Translations under genes and position numbers: made by a program
DNA from: Nitrospirota bacterium
Lineage (GTDB): Bacteria > Nitrospirota > JACRHJ01
NCBI GenBank assembly: GCA_016212105.1
Contig: JACRHJ010000049.1
Location: forward strand, 1-63,767
Direction of reading: 5' to 3'
Length of the DNA stretch: 63,767 nucleotides
Notes under the pieces: generated by a model
What the model was told of the DNA's origin: nothing
Seen by the model: only the letters and a program-made list of their open reading frames with translations
Database searches by the model: none
Shown here: positions 48,913 through 58,371 of the stretch, piece by piece
Layout of the letters: each line of letters starts with the position of its first letter
Numbering within the stretch: position 1 is the stretch's first letter

Positions 48913-49968
48913 ATGACCGACGTCAAGCAGTTCAGCTCGGACAAGATACTGAAACATTTGGACCGCGTCTGCGACTGGGTCGAGGGCAGGAACCCGCCCC
49001 CGATCACCGTCGAACTCGACATGACCAACGTCTGCAACCACCTCTGCCCGGAGTGCGTCGCGGGGTACTTCCAGGACGTGAGCCGTGACAGCCTCACACG
49101 CGAGAAGGCGGAGGGCATCGTCCGCCAGCTCGGCCATGCCGGCGCGCGCGGGCTGATATTCACCGGCGGCGGCGACCCCTTGTGCAACAAGCACACGCTT
49201 GAGATGGTCGCGCTCGCCAAAGAAGTCGGCATGGACGTCGGGCTTATCACGAACGGGACGCTCCTGACGAAGCACGCCGCGAAGGTGATACTGGAAAACT
49301 GCGTCTGGGTGCGCGTCTCGCTCGACGCGGCTACCCCCGAGGTGTTCAAAAAGACGCACGGGCTGGGGCCAGCCGCGTTCGACAAGATAGTGAAGAACAT
49401 CGGCGCGCTGGCCAGGATGAAGAAGGACACCGGGAGCGGCTGCACCGTCGGCGTGGGGTACCTGACGAACGACGACACAAAGGACGAGATGTACGAGGCG
49501 GCGGTGCTCTGCCGCGACTTAGGCGTGGACTATATCCAGTTCCGGCCAATGCAGATACACCGGGGCGGCCAGTTCGACTACCACTGGACGGACGTGACCA
49601 AGACCATAAAGAAGTGCATGAAGCTCACGAGGCCGGGCTTCGACGTGCTCTTCTCGAAGCACAAGTACGACATGATGAAGACCAAGGACTACGGCAGGAA
49701 CTACAAGGTCTGCTACGGACACCAGTTCGCCACGACCATATGCGCGGACGGGAAGATGTATATCTGCTGCCACCTGCGCGGCTACGAGAAGTACTGCATA
49801 GGCGACCTGAACAAACAGACCTTCCAGGAAATATGGGACTCAGAGAAACGGCGCGAGGTCTACAAGTCGATAGACTTCAAGGACTGCATACCGCTCTGCC
49901 GTGACAACACGTTCAACCAGGTGCTCTGGAACATCAGACAGAAGAAGGAGCATGAGAACTTCCTGTAA
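48913..49968 (+). CDS. Radical SAM/SPASM-type protein of the glycan cluster
   Basis: 351 residues. 'ITVELDMTNVCNHLCPECVAGYFQ' provides C-x3-C-x2-C, 'LIFTGGGDPLCNKHTLEMV' the GGE-like turn, and the C-terminal part has extra Cys ('ICADGKMYICCHLRGYEKYCIGDLN', 'FKDCIPLC') typical of an auxiliary cluster. Radical SAM enzymes of this type occur with surface sugar or peptide modification genes. The substrate is unknown. The ATG is clear by conservation of the N-terminus, though the ribosome site is distant. Confidence 0.88.
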   Translation: MTDVKQFSSDKILKHLDRVCDWVEGRNPPPITVELDMTNVCNHLCPECVAGYFQDVSRDSLTREKAEGIVRQLGHAGARGLIFTGGGDPLCNKHTLEMVALAKEVGMDVGLITNGTLLTKHAAKVILENCVWVRVSLDAATPEVFKKTHGLGPAAFDKIVKNIGALARMKKDTGSGCTVGVGYLTNDDTKDEMYEAAVLCRDLGVDYIQFRPMQIHRGGQFDYHWTDVTKTIKKCMKLTRPGFDVLFSKHKYDMMKTKDYGRNYKVCYGHQFATTICADGKMYICCHLRGYEKYCIGDLNKQTFQEIWDSEKRREVYKSIDFKDCIPLCRDNTFNQVLWNIRQKKEHENFL

Positions 49969-49974
49969 TACCTG

Positions 49975-50250
49975 CGGGCATCGCCCGCCTTCCATCCTGT
50001 AGGGGCCGACCGTCGTGTCGGCCCTGCCTTGCTTGTCATTGCGAGCGCAGCGCGGCAATCTCTGCCCTTAAAGGCCGAGGCAAGAAGGGCGGGCACGGGG
50101 ACCCGCCCCTACACTAAATGCAACGTCAGATTCTTCGCGCAGCCTGCCCCGGTATGCTTAAAGCCGGGGCTCAGAATGACACCGTAAATACAAAGAAGGG
50201 CCGACACGCGCTTCGCTTGGTACGGCCCCTACCTAAACCCCAGAAACCAC
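49975..50250. repeat. Repeat-filled spacer
   Basis: Modules include TGTAGGGGCCGACCGTCGTGTCGGCCC, CATTGCGAGCGCAGCGCGGCAATCT, AAGGGCGGGCACGGGGACCCGCCCC, a CCCCGGTATGCTTAAAGCCGGGG hairpin and an AGGGCCGACACGCGCTTCGCTTGGTACGGCCCC unit. No gene is seen. Confidence 0.6.
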
Positions 50251-50253
50251 CCC

Positions 50254-51150
50254 ATGAACGATTTCCCCTCCGTATACGTTATCGTCCTCACCTGGAACCA
50301 GAGAGGCCTGTGCCTCGAAACAGTTGCGTCCGTCCTCGCGTCCGATTACCCGAACATGCGCGTCGTCGTCGTTGACAACGCGAGCGAGGACGGCACGCCT
50401 GACGCGGTCCGGCAGTCCTTCCCGTCCGTCCACCTCATCGTCAACCCGGAAAATCTGATGTACGCGGGCGGTAACAACGTCGGGATAGACTGGGCGATGA
50501 CAGAGGGCGCGGACTACGTCCTGCTCCTGAACAACGACGTTGTCGTGGACCCGGCGATGGTCACGAGGCTGGTGGTTGCCGCCGAGGCCGGAGGCGCGGG
50601 CATGGCGGGGCCGATGATGTACTACTACCCGCCGAGGGGTGAGGGCCGGGAGCTTATATGGTACGCGGGCGGCCTTGTCTCGTACTGGATGGGCAGGACG
50701 GCGCACCGGGGCATACGCAAGGTTGACACGGGGCAGTACAGGGGCGCGGAGGACACGTACTACATATCAGGCTGCGCGCTCCTCGTCCATTCGGACGTTA
50801 TCAAAGACGTAGGCCTTCTGGACACGTCCTACGTGATATACAGCGAGGACGCGGACTGGTGCGTGAGGGCGTCGAAGGCGGGCTACCGGCTCCTTTTCGT
50901 GCCGGAGGCGAGGCTCTGGCACAAGGTCTCGGCGTCGTCCGGTGGCGGAATAACGCCGTTCAAGGTCTACCACAGGGTCCGTAGCGGCATAAAATTCTTC
51001 GCGCGGCACGGCCGTCCCTGGCACTGGCTGACGATGCCGTTCTTCATGGCCGGATACGCGGTCTGGTTTCTGTTGAGGAAGCTGGCGTCAGGCAATACAG
51101 GCGACGTCTGGTCTGTCGTACGCGGACTTTTCACGCCGAAGAGGGGCTGA
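50254..51150 (+). CDS. Family 2 glycosyltransferase (rhamnosyltransferase-like)
   Basis: 298 residues. 'VYVIVLTWNQRGLCLETVASVLASDYPNMRVVVVDNASEDGT', 'VLLLNNDVVVDPAMV' (the DxD-equivalent NND) and 'YSEDADWCVRASKAGYRL' match GT2 enzymes of the rhamnosyl/galactofuranosyl group. A C-terminal membrane segment ('TMPFFMAGYAVWFLLRKL') follows. The sugar and acceptor are unknown. The ATG has no visible ribosome site. A terminator follows. Confidence 0.9.
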   Translation: MNDFPSVYVIVLTWNQRGLCLETVASVLASDYPNMRVVVVDNASEDGTPDAVRQSFPSVHLIVNPENLMYAGGNNVGIDWAMTEGADYVLLLNNDVVVDPAMVTRLVVAAEAGGAGMAGPMMYYYPPRGEGRELIWYAGGLVSYWMGRTAHRGIRKVDTGQYRGAEDTYYISGCALLVHSDVIKDVGLLDTSYVIYSEDADWCVRASKAGYRLLFVPEARLWHKVSASSGGGITPFKVYHRVRSGIKFFARHGRPWHWLTMPFFMAGYAVWFLLRKLASGNTGDVWSVVRGLFTPKRG

Positions 51151-51173
51151 ATAATACGTCCTCGCGGTTAAGT

Positions 51174-51204
51174 AAGGGGCCGGCACGCGTGTCGGCCCTT
51201 TTTG
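51174..51204 (+). terminator. Rho-independent terminator after the glycan genes
   Basis: AAGGGGCCGGCAC and GTGTCGGCCCTT form a stem with a short loop, followed by TTTTGC. It has the same core as the dispersed GGGCCGACAC...GTCGGCCC repeat, which suggests that repeat doubles as a terminator. Confidence 0.72.
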
Positions 51205-51521
51205 CTTGTTGCCCGTCATTCCCGCGAAGGCGGGAATCCAGGAAGTTAGTAATTCCTGGCCCCCGTGTCAGGGCCTGCCCTGAGCGAAGCCGAATGGGCA
51301 CGGGGCGACAAACACAAGGTGCGGGCGCAAATAATTGCGCCCCTACAACTGATTAATACGTCCTTGCATTATAAGCGCCCGATGAATCGGGCAACTACAA
51401 CTTCCTGGATTCCCGCCGGAGTTTACCCCGGTATGCCTAAAGCCGGGGCGGGAATGACGAACAAAGGATGAGATTGCCGCGTCGCTTACGCTCCTCGCAA
51501 TGACAAACGATAGAGCCAGCA
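51205..51521. repeat. Repeat-dominated spacer before the kinase gene
   Basis: Units: CCCGTCATTCCCGCGAAGGCGGGAATCCAGG (51214), a CCTGGCCCCCGTGTCAGG...GCACGGGGCGACAAA palindrome interrupted by about 25 bp of another repeat (51255-51312), AAGCGCCCGATGAATCGGGCAACTACAA, a CTGGATTCCCGCC...GGCGGGAATGACG unit (51405-51460) and GATTGCCGCGTCGC...CGCAATGACAAA. No gene is seen. Confidence 0.65.
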
Positions 51522-52898
51522 TCAGCCCGCCGCCGGCAGATAAAGCCTGAACTCGCTCCCCTTGCCCACCTCGCTCGTCAGCTCCACGCGGCCTCCGTGC
51601 GCATCGGCGACGGCCTTGACGACCGCGAGCCCCAGGCCGCTCCCCTTGACGCCGCCCGCGGTCTTGGACCTGTAGTACCTCTCGAACACCCTCTCCTGCT
51701 CGTCCGGCGGTATGCCCACGCCGTTGTCTCTGACGGACACCTCTATACAGTTTCCGAACTTATCCGAACGCTTCGCGGATACGGTTACGTTGCCGCCCGC
51801 CTGCGTGAACTTTACCGCGTTCTGTATGAGGTTCGCCAGCGCCCTCCGGACATAGCCCGGGTCCACCAGCGCCTTGGGCAGGCCGTCCGCCGCCGCCTGC
51901 TCCATCATGACGCCCTTCGCGGCGCAGAGCGCGGAGCAGTCTCCGGCGGTCTCCTGTACAAGCCCGGCCATGTCCGTCAGCGTGACGTTCAGGGCCATGC
52001 TCCCGCTGCCCAGCCTCGCTATGGCGAGGAAGTCGTTGACTATGCGGGCAAGGTTCTCCGAGCTGTGCTCTATATGGCCGAACATCTCGGCCGTGTCCTC
52101 GTCCTGCATCTTGCCCATGTCGCGGAGAAGCTCCACGTACCCGCGTATGACTGTGATGGGCGTCTTCATGTCGTGGGTGACCATCGCATACAGGTCCTCC
52201 TTCTCCTTCTCCATGCGCACCCTCTCGGCGACCTCCGCGTTCAGAGACTCGACCGCCGACGAAAGCTGCGCTGTCCTCTCGGAGACCCGTCCCTCCAGCT
52301 CCTCGTTCAGCCTTTCGAGCGCCTGCGTCGTCTCGACCACCTCGCGTGTCAGCTCGCGGGCGACATATCCCGCGGGTATGAGGCTGAGCAGCCAGCCGGC
52401 CACGCATATCGCCGTTATCACGATGACCGGGTCGACGGCTTCCCTGTCCACCCTGTCCCTTGAGACGAGTATATGGATGGACGCACCCGTGCCTCCGACC
52501 TGCGCCGCGACGTCGTAGTACACGTGCCCTACTGGGTCACGGATCACCGCTTCCGAGACGCCGCCCGCGCCGGGAGGGTTTATCCCGGCCAGGCCCGCGG
52601 GCGGACGGGAAGGGAAGGTATGCACGGAGACTGTCCCGCCATACTCCGCGTATATGTCGTCAATCTGCGGGTTGAGCTTCTTGCGGCTGACGAACAGCTC
52701 ACGGAGCGCCACGCGGTCGTCCCAGAGGATGAGCCTCTCGGACTGCCCGGCAAGGAAAACCGCGTCGTTCCTGCTGAAGTTGCGCCAGCCTTCGCGGTTG
52801 TGCACCACGGCGAAGAAGGACAGGACGAGCCAGCACAGGAAGATAAGCCCTCCGAGGAGTGCGGCGGTGCGTCTGAATATGTCCCTTCTGAGGTTCAT
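51522..52898 (-). CDS. Membrane sensor histidine kinase coupled to a binding protein
   Basis: 458 residues. An N-terminal membrane helix (about 15-32), a periplasmic domain to ~155, a second helix (157-178), coiled coil, a DHp with phospho-acceptor His242 ('LYAMVTHDMKTPI') and an ATPase domain ('NLIQNAVKFTQAG', 'VRDNGVGIPPDEQERVFERYYR', 'GSGLGLAVVKAVADAHGG') make up the protein. The ATG overlaps the stop of the PhnD-like gene (ATGA). No response regulator is adjacent. It probably senses the state of the binding protein. Confidence 0.92.
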   Translation of the reverse strand: MNLRRDIFRRTAALLGGLIFLCWLVLSFFAVVHNREGWRNFSRNDAVFLAGQSERLILWDDRVALRELFVSRKKLNPQIDDIYAEYGGTVSVHTFPSRPPAGLAGINPPGAGGVSEAVIRDPVGHVYYDVAAQVGGTGASIHILVSRDRVDREAVDPVIVITAICVAGWLLSLIPAGYVARELTREVVETTQALERLNEELEGRVSERTAQLSSAVESLNAEVAERVRMEKEKEDLYAMVTHDMKTPITVIRGYVELLRDMGKMQDEDTAEMFGHIEHSSENLARIVNDFLAIARLGSGSMALNVTLTDMAGLVQETAGDCSALCAAKGVMMEQAAADGLPKALVDPGYVRRALANLIQNAVKFTQAGGNVTVSAKRSDKFGNCIEVSVRDNGVGIPPDEQERVFERYYRSKTAGGVKGSGLGLAVVKAVADAHGGRVELTSEVGKGSEFRLYLPAAG

Positions 52899-53842
52899 TC
52901 GGGGGAGCCTTTTTTCTTCAGCCAGCGGTCCATCTCGCGCACGGAGTCGTATGAGCCGTCGTCGCCGGGGACGAAGCGCTCAATCTTCAGGCTGTCGAGG
53001 TACGGCCGCGCCCGCACGTCCTTGTCGAGGGAGAGCAGGGCGTCTTTCAGCCCGGCCTTGAGCGCGGGGTCCAGGTCCGGGTGCACGACGACCGGCGGTA
53101 TGCCGTACGGCGGCGACTTGTCTATGACGCGGGTGCGGGCGACATACGGGTCGTCCTCGGCCTTCATGAACTCCCAGATGAGGGAGTCCACGGACGCCCC
53201 GTCCGCCTGTCCCTCGGCGACCGCCTTTATGGAGTTGTCGTGGCTGTTCGAGAAGAAGGTGTGGCCGAAGAAGGAGGAAGGGGTCTCGCCCATCCTGGCC
53301 AGCATGTAGGTCGGCACGAGGCAGCCGGTATTGGACGACGGGTCGGTGAAGGCGAACGTCCTGCCCCTCAGGTCTTTAAGCGACGCGGCCCGGCTGTCCT
53401 TGGGGACGATGACGTAGGAGTAGTAGACCTTCTCGCCGTGGCTGACCGGGACGGCCAGCATCTCCATCCCGAAGCGTTTGTGGCCGTCCACGTAGGGTCC
53501 GGAACAGACGAACGCCAGGTCCACCTCCCTGTCCTCGACGAGCGCGTTCACCTCGGCGTAAGTCTTTCGCTGTATGAACTCGACCCTCCGGCCGACCTTG
53601 TCGCCTATGACGTTCAGGACGTCGTTGTAGTACTGCCTGGTCGCGGAGGGCGAGATCATGGCCGAGACCGCGACCCGCAGGACCGGACGGCTGTCCGCCG
53701 CGACCGGCGCCGCTTCGTGCGCGGCCTCGTCGAGCGCCACCTCACTGCCCCGGCTCCCGAACAGCAGCAGCCAGGCCCCGGCCAGAAGCAGCACAACCGC
53801 GGCGCAGGCCGCGAGCCACACATTTTTCCCTTCCAGGCCCAT
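52895..53842 (-). CDS. PhnD-type substrate-binding protein, membrane anchored
   Basis: 315 residues. An N-terminal hydrophobic anchor (9-28, 'WLAACAAVVLLLAGAWLLLF') without a lipobox leads to a PhnD/SsuA-like periplasmic domain: 'LRVAVSAMISPSATRQYYNDVLNVIGDKVGRRVEFIQRKTYAEVNALVEDREVDLAFVCSGPYV', 'GRTFAFTDPSSNTGCLVPTYML', 'VAEGQADGASVDSLIWEF'. No permease or ATPase is nearby. The coupled histidine kinase suggests use as an extracellular ligand sensor rather than for uptake. The ligand is unknown (phosphonate- or phosphite-like compounds bind family members). The ATG has GGAGGTG. Confidence 0.88.
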   Translation of the reverse strand: MGLEGKNVWLAACAAVVLLLAGAWLLLFGSRGSEVALDEAAHEAAPVAADSRPVLRVAVSAMISPSATRQYYNDVLNVIGDKVGRRVEFIQRKTYAEVNALVEDREVDLAFVCSGPYVDGHKRFGMEMLAVPVSHGEKVYYSYVIVPKDSRAASLKDLRGRTFAFTDPSSNTGCLVPTYMLARMGETPSSFFGHTFFSNSHDNSIKAVAEGQADGASVDSLIWEFMKAEDDPYVARTRVIDKSPPYGIPPVVVHPDLDPALKAGLKDALLSLDKDVRARPYLDSLKIERFVPGDDGSYDSVREMDRWLKKKGSPE

Positions 53843-54152
53843 AGCCCACCTCCGGGACGGCGGTTATAAAATCAGACGGTATGCGGAAATATAAGTAAAG
53901 TATAGATGACAGCGGCGCGGGGGTCAAGGCGGAAGCAGTGATATACGGTATTAATCCGGCATCATTATGTGCAAACCATGCGAAGTAAGAACAGTCACTG
54001 GATTCCCGCTGGAGCCTGTCCCGGTATGTCTAAAGCCGGGGCGGGAATGACATGCGTTTGTTCGTCGCCCCGTGCTTGACACGGGGTCCAGGAAGTTTGC
54101 CTATTTTGTTGCCGGTTTAATAGCGTTGCGGGACGAGGTCCGCGGCCGGAGG
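53843..54152. repeat. Repeat-containing spacer between kinase genes
   Basis: Holds a CTGGATTCCCGCTGGAG...CGGGGCGGGAATGACA unit (53999-54052) and CGTCGCCCCGTGCTTGACACGGGGTCCAGGAAGTTT (54062-54098). The 150 bp next to the PhnD-like gene are AT-rich and may carry its promoter. No gene is seen. Confidence 0.55.
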
Positions 54153-55646
54153 TTACCCGGCAGGCAGGCAGAGCCTGAACTCGCTGCCCCTGCCCGGCTC
54201 GCTTGTCAGCTCCACGCGGCCACCGTGGGCCTCGGCGACCGCCTTTACTATGGCGAGGCCGATGCCGCTGCCCTTGACGCCGGCTGAGCTCGACGAGCGG
54301 TAGTACTTCTCGAAGACCCTGGTATGTTCGGCCGCGGGTATGCCGGGCCCGGTGTCCGCGACGGATACCACTGCCCAGCCGCTACTGCCGCCGGCCTCAC
54401 GGGAGACGCAGACGGTTATCACGCCGCCCGCGAGCGTGTAGTTGACCGCGTTCATCAGGAGGTTGGAGACCGCCCTGTGCACGAGATTCCTGTCCACCAC
54501 GGCACGCAGGCTGCCGGACGCCGGCTCCATGACGAGCGCGAGGCCCTTGTTGTGCGCGGCCGCCATGAACTCACGCGCCGTCTCCTCGACGAGTTCTCCG
54601 ACGTCCTCCGGGGCGGCGGACAGCATCGTCCTGCCGGACTCCAGCCTGGACACCGCCATGTAGTCCTCGACCATCCCGAGCAGTTTGCCGCCGCTCCGTT
54701 TTATACCTGCGACCATGGCGACCGCGTCCTCGCTCATGCCGTGTGACATGTCGTCCAGCAGCAGCTCGGAGTAGCCGAGTATGACCGAGAGCGGAGACTT
54801 GAGGTCGTGCGTCACCATCTCGAACAGGTCGGCCCTCTGCCGCTCCAGCATCACACGTTCCGTGATGTCGCGCGTCGTCTCGATAATGGTGAGCGGGCCG
54901 CCTTCTCCGCCTCCGAGCGGGGTGGCCATAACCTCGACCACCCTGCCGCCTTCTCCGGGCTTGAAGTGTTCGTGCGTCACCGTCACGAGCCTGCCGGTCC
55001 TCTTTATCTCAGCTAGGGGGCACGGGTGTCCGCTCACGGTAGAGCACGGCACGTCGCTGTGGTGGGTGACCTGGTGGCATTTGAGGCCTTCGGCGGCCCT
55101 GTCGCCGCACAGCGAGAACTCGCGCGCGGCCCTGTTCATGAGGGTGACGGTGTAGTCCTCCTCGAAGACCATGACTGGCTCGGGTACGCCGTCGACCACC
55201 GACTGGAGGAAGGTCCTCGCCGTTTCGGCCTGTCGCTCAGCCTCCTTCTGGCGCGTGATGTCCACGAAGGTCTCGAGCAGCATTTCGCGGCCGTCGAGCA
55301 CGAGCCTGCTTACCGTCTTGAGTATGGGTATCCTGCGTCCGTCCCTGTCGAGGAGGAACTTCTCGGAGAGGTCAACCTTCTGGCCGAGGTCGAGGATCGG
55401 GCACCGCCCCTGCTCGGCCGGGCATATCACGCCGTGGCAGACGCCTCCCACAATCTCGTCCTCGGAGGTGTAGCCCATCATGGCAAGCGCGGTCCGGTTG
55501 ACGGCGGCAACCCTGCGGTCCGCGCCCACGATAATCATCCCGAACTGGATGGCGTCCAGGACCGCACCCGTCGTGCTGCTCGAGTTCAACATTGCAGTGC
55601 ACCGGCCTCTGTTAGCTATTACCGCTCCGCCCTGAGAAGGCGTCAT
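54153..55646 (-). CDS. Cytosolic PAS histidine kinase with Cys/His clusters
   Basis: 497 residues with no membrane helix. PAS 1 (about 26-134) and PAS 2 (about 145-265) precede a DHp with His280 ('LFEMVTHDLKSPL') and an ATPase domain ('NLLMNAVNYTLAG', 'VADTGPGIPAAEHTRVFEKYYR', 'GSGIGLAIVKAVAEAHGG'). Each PAS carries metal-type clusters: Cys70-His71, Cys75 and Cys82 in the first; Cys190-His191, His195, His196, Cys201 and Cys209 in the second. These could bind heme, iron-sulfur or zinc and make it a redox sensor. The ATG has AAAGG at 6 bp. No response regulator is nearby. Confidence 0.9.
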   Translation of the reverse strand: MTPSQGGAVIANRGRCTAMLNSSSTTGAVLDAIQFGMIIVGADRRVAAVNRTALAMMGYTSEDEIVGGVCHGVICPAEQGRCPILDLGQKVDLSEKFLLDRDGRRIPILKTVSRLVLDGREMLLETFVDITRQKEAERQAETARTFLQSVVDGVPEPVMVFEEDYTVTLMNRAAREFSLCGDRAAEGLKCHQVTHHSDVPCSTVSGHPCPLAEIKRTGRLVTVTHEHFKPGEGGRVVEVMATPLGGGEGGPLTIIETTRDITERVMLERQRADLFEMVTHDLKSPLSVILGYSELLLDDMSHGMSEDAVAMVAGIKRSGGKLLGMVEDYMAVSRLESGRTMLSAAPEDVGELVEETAREFMAAAHNKGLALVMEPASGSLRAVVDRNLVHRAVSNLLMNAVNYTLAGGVITVCVSREAGGSSGWAVVSVADTGPGIPAAEHTRVFEKYYRSSSSAGVKGSGIGLAIVKAVAEAHGGRVELTSEPGRGSEFRLCLPAG

Positions 55647-55716
55647 ACATGACCTTTATATAATAACAGAACCCCCGGTAAAAAGAAAGACCACCCCTTG
55701 GTTTCCGCCAGCACCG

Positions 55717-58230
55717 CTATATGCGCGGGATGACGAGCCTGAACACGGAGCCCCCGGTTTCCGGACAGGACAGCTCTACCCGTCCCCCGTGCGCCTCCGC
55801 AACCGCCTTGACGATCGTGAGTCCGAGCCCGGAGCCTCTCGCGGAGGACGTCTTCGCTGAGCGGTAGTACTTCTCGAAGACCTTCTCCCGCTCCTCCGGA
55901 GGTATGCCCGGGCCGGTGTCGCAGACGGTTATCGTCAGGGCGTCGTCCTCGAGCGCGGCGGAAAGCTCGACCCGGCCTCCGGCCGGCGTGTAGTTCACCG
56001 CGTTCTGGAGGAGGTTGGCGACCGCCCTCGTTACGAGCTTCCTGTCGAAGCCGACCGGCGGGATGCCCTCCGGGATACCGGCGTTGAACGTCAGGCCCTT
56101 CTTGCCGGCTATGGTCGTGAACTCGGCCACCGTGTCCCTGAGCGCCTCCGCGAGGTCGTCCGGGAATGCCGAGACCTGAAGACGGCCGGACTCCATCTTC
56201 GACACAGCGAGGAAGTCCTCGACCAGCCGGAGGAGCTTCCCGGCGCTCCTCGCTATGCCACCTACCATCTCGGCCGGCTCGCCGTCGATGCACTCGGGCC
56301 TCAGCGTCTGGAGCAGTTCGGCATAGCCCATTATGGCGGCGAGCGGGGACTTCAGGTCGTGCGTGACCATGGCGTAGAAGTCCGCCCTGTCCCGCTCCAG
56401 CCTCTTGCGCTCGGTTATGTCGCGGTTGTTGCCCCTGTGGCCCAGGAACTGTCCCTGTTCGTCGTACACCGGCTGGCAGAGGTGCTCTATCCAGCGCTCG
56501 GCGCCGTCCGGGGTAACGATGCGGAACTCGGTCGCGCCGGGCCTCTCGCCCACGTCGTGCCGGTGCGAGGTAAACGCGGCCGCGTCCTCCGGGTGGATTA
56601 TCCTGGACAGAAGCGACGGGTCGTCCTCGAACTCCGACGCGCCGTGGCCGGTCACCCTCTCGCAGGACGGAGAGGAGTAGAGGAACCTCCCGTCCGGCGC
56701 GAGCCAGAACTCCCAGTCGTAGGTGTTGTCCGCGACTATCCTGTACTTGGTCTCGGAGTCAATCAGGGCCTCGACCGCCTTCTTGCGGTCGGTAATGTCG
56801 CGGGCGACGCCGGTCGTGCCTATGACCTCGCCCTGTTCGTTGGTTATCGGCGTCTTTATGGTGTGTATCCAGAGGACCCCGCGGTCCTTCCAGGAAAGCG
56901 GCTCCTCAACGGACTTCCGCTTCCCGGAGGACATCACCTCCCGGTCGTCGGCTATATACCTTTCCGCAAGCTCCGCCGGCCACAGGGCGCGGTCGTCCAG
57001 GCCGACGATCTCCTCGGGCTTCCTGCCGCACGCATTGCCGAAGGCGTCGTTCGCGGCGATGAACCGGCCATCCGCGTCCTTCAGCCACGCCATGTCCGGT
57101 ATGTTGTCGAGGATGGCCTTCTGCTGACGCTCCTTCCTCTTCAGCTCCTCCTCGGCGAGCCTGCGCTCCGTCACGTCGAGCAGCGTGCCGATTATCGCGG
57201 GCCGGCCCTCGTACTCGGTTAGGGAGCCCATGACCTCTATATCGACGGTCTCGCCGTCCTTCCTTGTCCACCGGGAGACATAACGCACGGTCTGGACCCT
57301 GCCCGACAGCCTGTCGGCAACCTTATCCGCGACGAGCCCCCTGTCGGCCGGCACGACCAGCTCCATGAAGTCCTCGAACGCCAGGAGTTCGTCCTCGCTG
57401 TAGCCCATGATAGCGCTCATGGTCGGGTTGACGTACCGGAACCTCTTGTCCTGTATGATGTAGACGCCGACCAGCGACTTCTCGACAAGCACCCGGAACT
57501 TGGCCTCGGACTCGCGCACCTTGCCGAGCGCGCGGGCGAGGTCCCTCTCCTTCTCTTCCAGCCGCCGGCCGTACTCGCTCAGCGCATCTATGTAGCCGGA
57601 CTGCCTGCCCGCGTACCTGTACAGCGACATGCCCGCTATGACAGTGAACACCAGGGCTGAAAAGAACAGTGCGGCCGTGATGACCTCGTATTCGAGAAGG
57701 TTCTTCCCGATCTTTTCGTGGAGCCCCCGCTCCACCTTGTCCGCCTCGGCAAGGATGTGCTCGAACGTGGCGTCGAACCTCCTGTCCTCGTCCGGAGTAA
57801 ACCGCGTCCCGCCCCCCTGGGAGAGGTATTTTCCGGCGAACCCGCGTACCTCCATCAGTTCGCCTATGACGTTGACGATGTCTTTTCTAAGCTCCGGGTC
57901 GTCGAGCGGCTGGTACCTGCCTTCCGGCCCTTCTCCGCCGTCCAGCATCAGGCGGGCGTTTTTCTCCGCGCTGTCCAGGTGGGCGTATGCCTTCGCCGCA
58001 TGCTCCCCGCTTCCGGTCTCCGCCGCCCTGTGGAGATCGAGGTGGAACATCGCAAGCTCGTGCTTGATCATCATGCTCGCGTCCTGCAGCGGGACGTACC
58101 GCTCCACCATGCGCACGCCTATGCGCGCGGACATGAGAAGCGAGACCGATACTGCCGCACCGAACAGAAGCACTGAGAGGAGCACAAGCCTGGGCCTGCG
58201 GTATTTCCCGGATATATTTCTCAGTTCCAA
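55717..58230 (-). CDS. Membrane-bound multi-PAS histidine kinase
   Basis: 837 residues from a TTG with GGAGGGAAGG. A membrane helix (14-34), a mostly helical periplasmic domain (four-helix-bundle-like, to ~180) and a second helix (184-203) are followed by PAS domains at about 240-358, 369-482 and 492-607, a DHp with His624 ('FYAMVTHDLKSPL') and an ATPase domain ('NLLQNAVNYTPAGG', 'VCDTGPGIPPEEREKVFEKYYR', 'GSGLGLTIVKAVAEAHGG'). The catalytic core is very similar to the kinases at 51522 and 54153, pointing to paralogue expansion. No cognate regulator is adjacent. Confidence 0.93.
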   Translation of the reverse strand: MELRNISGKYRRPRLVLLSVLLFGAAVSVSLLMSARIGVRMVERYVPLQDASMMIKHELAMFHLDLHRAAETGSGEHAAKAYAHLDSAEKNARLMLDGGEGPEGRYQPLDDPELRKDIVNVIGELMEVRGFAGKYLSQGGGTRFTPDEDRRFDATFEHILAEADKVERGLHEKIGKNLLEYEVITAALFFSALVFTVIAGMSLYRYAGRQSGYIDALSEYGRRLEEKERDLARALGKVRESEAKFRVLVEKSLVGVYIIQDKRFRYVNPTMSAIMGYSEDELLAFEDFMELVVPADRGLVADKVADRLSGRVQTVRYVSRWTRKDGETVDIEVMGSLTEYEGRPAIIGTLLDVTERRLAEEELKRKERQQKAILDNIPDMAWLKDADGRFIAANDAFGNACGRKPEEIVGLDDRALWPAELAERYIADDREVMSSGKRKSVEEPLSWKDRGVLWIHTIKTPITNEQGEVIGTTGVARDITDRKKAVEALIDSETKYRIVADNTYDWEFWLAPDGRFLYSSPSCERVTGHGASEFEDDPSLLSRIIHPEDAAAFTSHRHDVGERPGATEFRIVTPDGAERWIEHLCQPVYDEQGQFLGHRGNNRDITERKRLERDRADFYAMVTHDLKSPLAAIMGYAELLQTLRPECIDGEPAEMVGGIARSAGKLLRLVEDFLAVSKMESGRLQVSAFPDDLAEALRDTVAEFTTIAGKKGLTFNAGIPEGIPPVGFDRKLVTRAVANLLQNAVNYTPAGGRVELSAALEDDALTITVCDTGPGIPPEEREKVFEKYYRSAKTSSARGSGLGLTIVKAVAEAHGGRVELSCPETGGSVFRLVIPRI

Positions 58231-58371
58231 ACCCTTCCCTCCACGCGTCTTTCAACTTTTACAATAATAGCATTTATTCTCCGGTTTAGGCAACGAACCG
58301 GCAAAGTTTCTTGACATCGGATTGAGAAGGTACGAAGATACTCATACACGAAACCGGGAGAGACGGGGACA

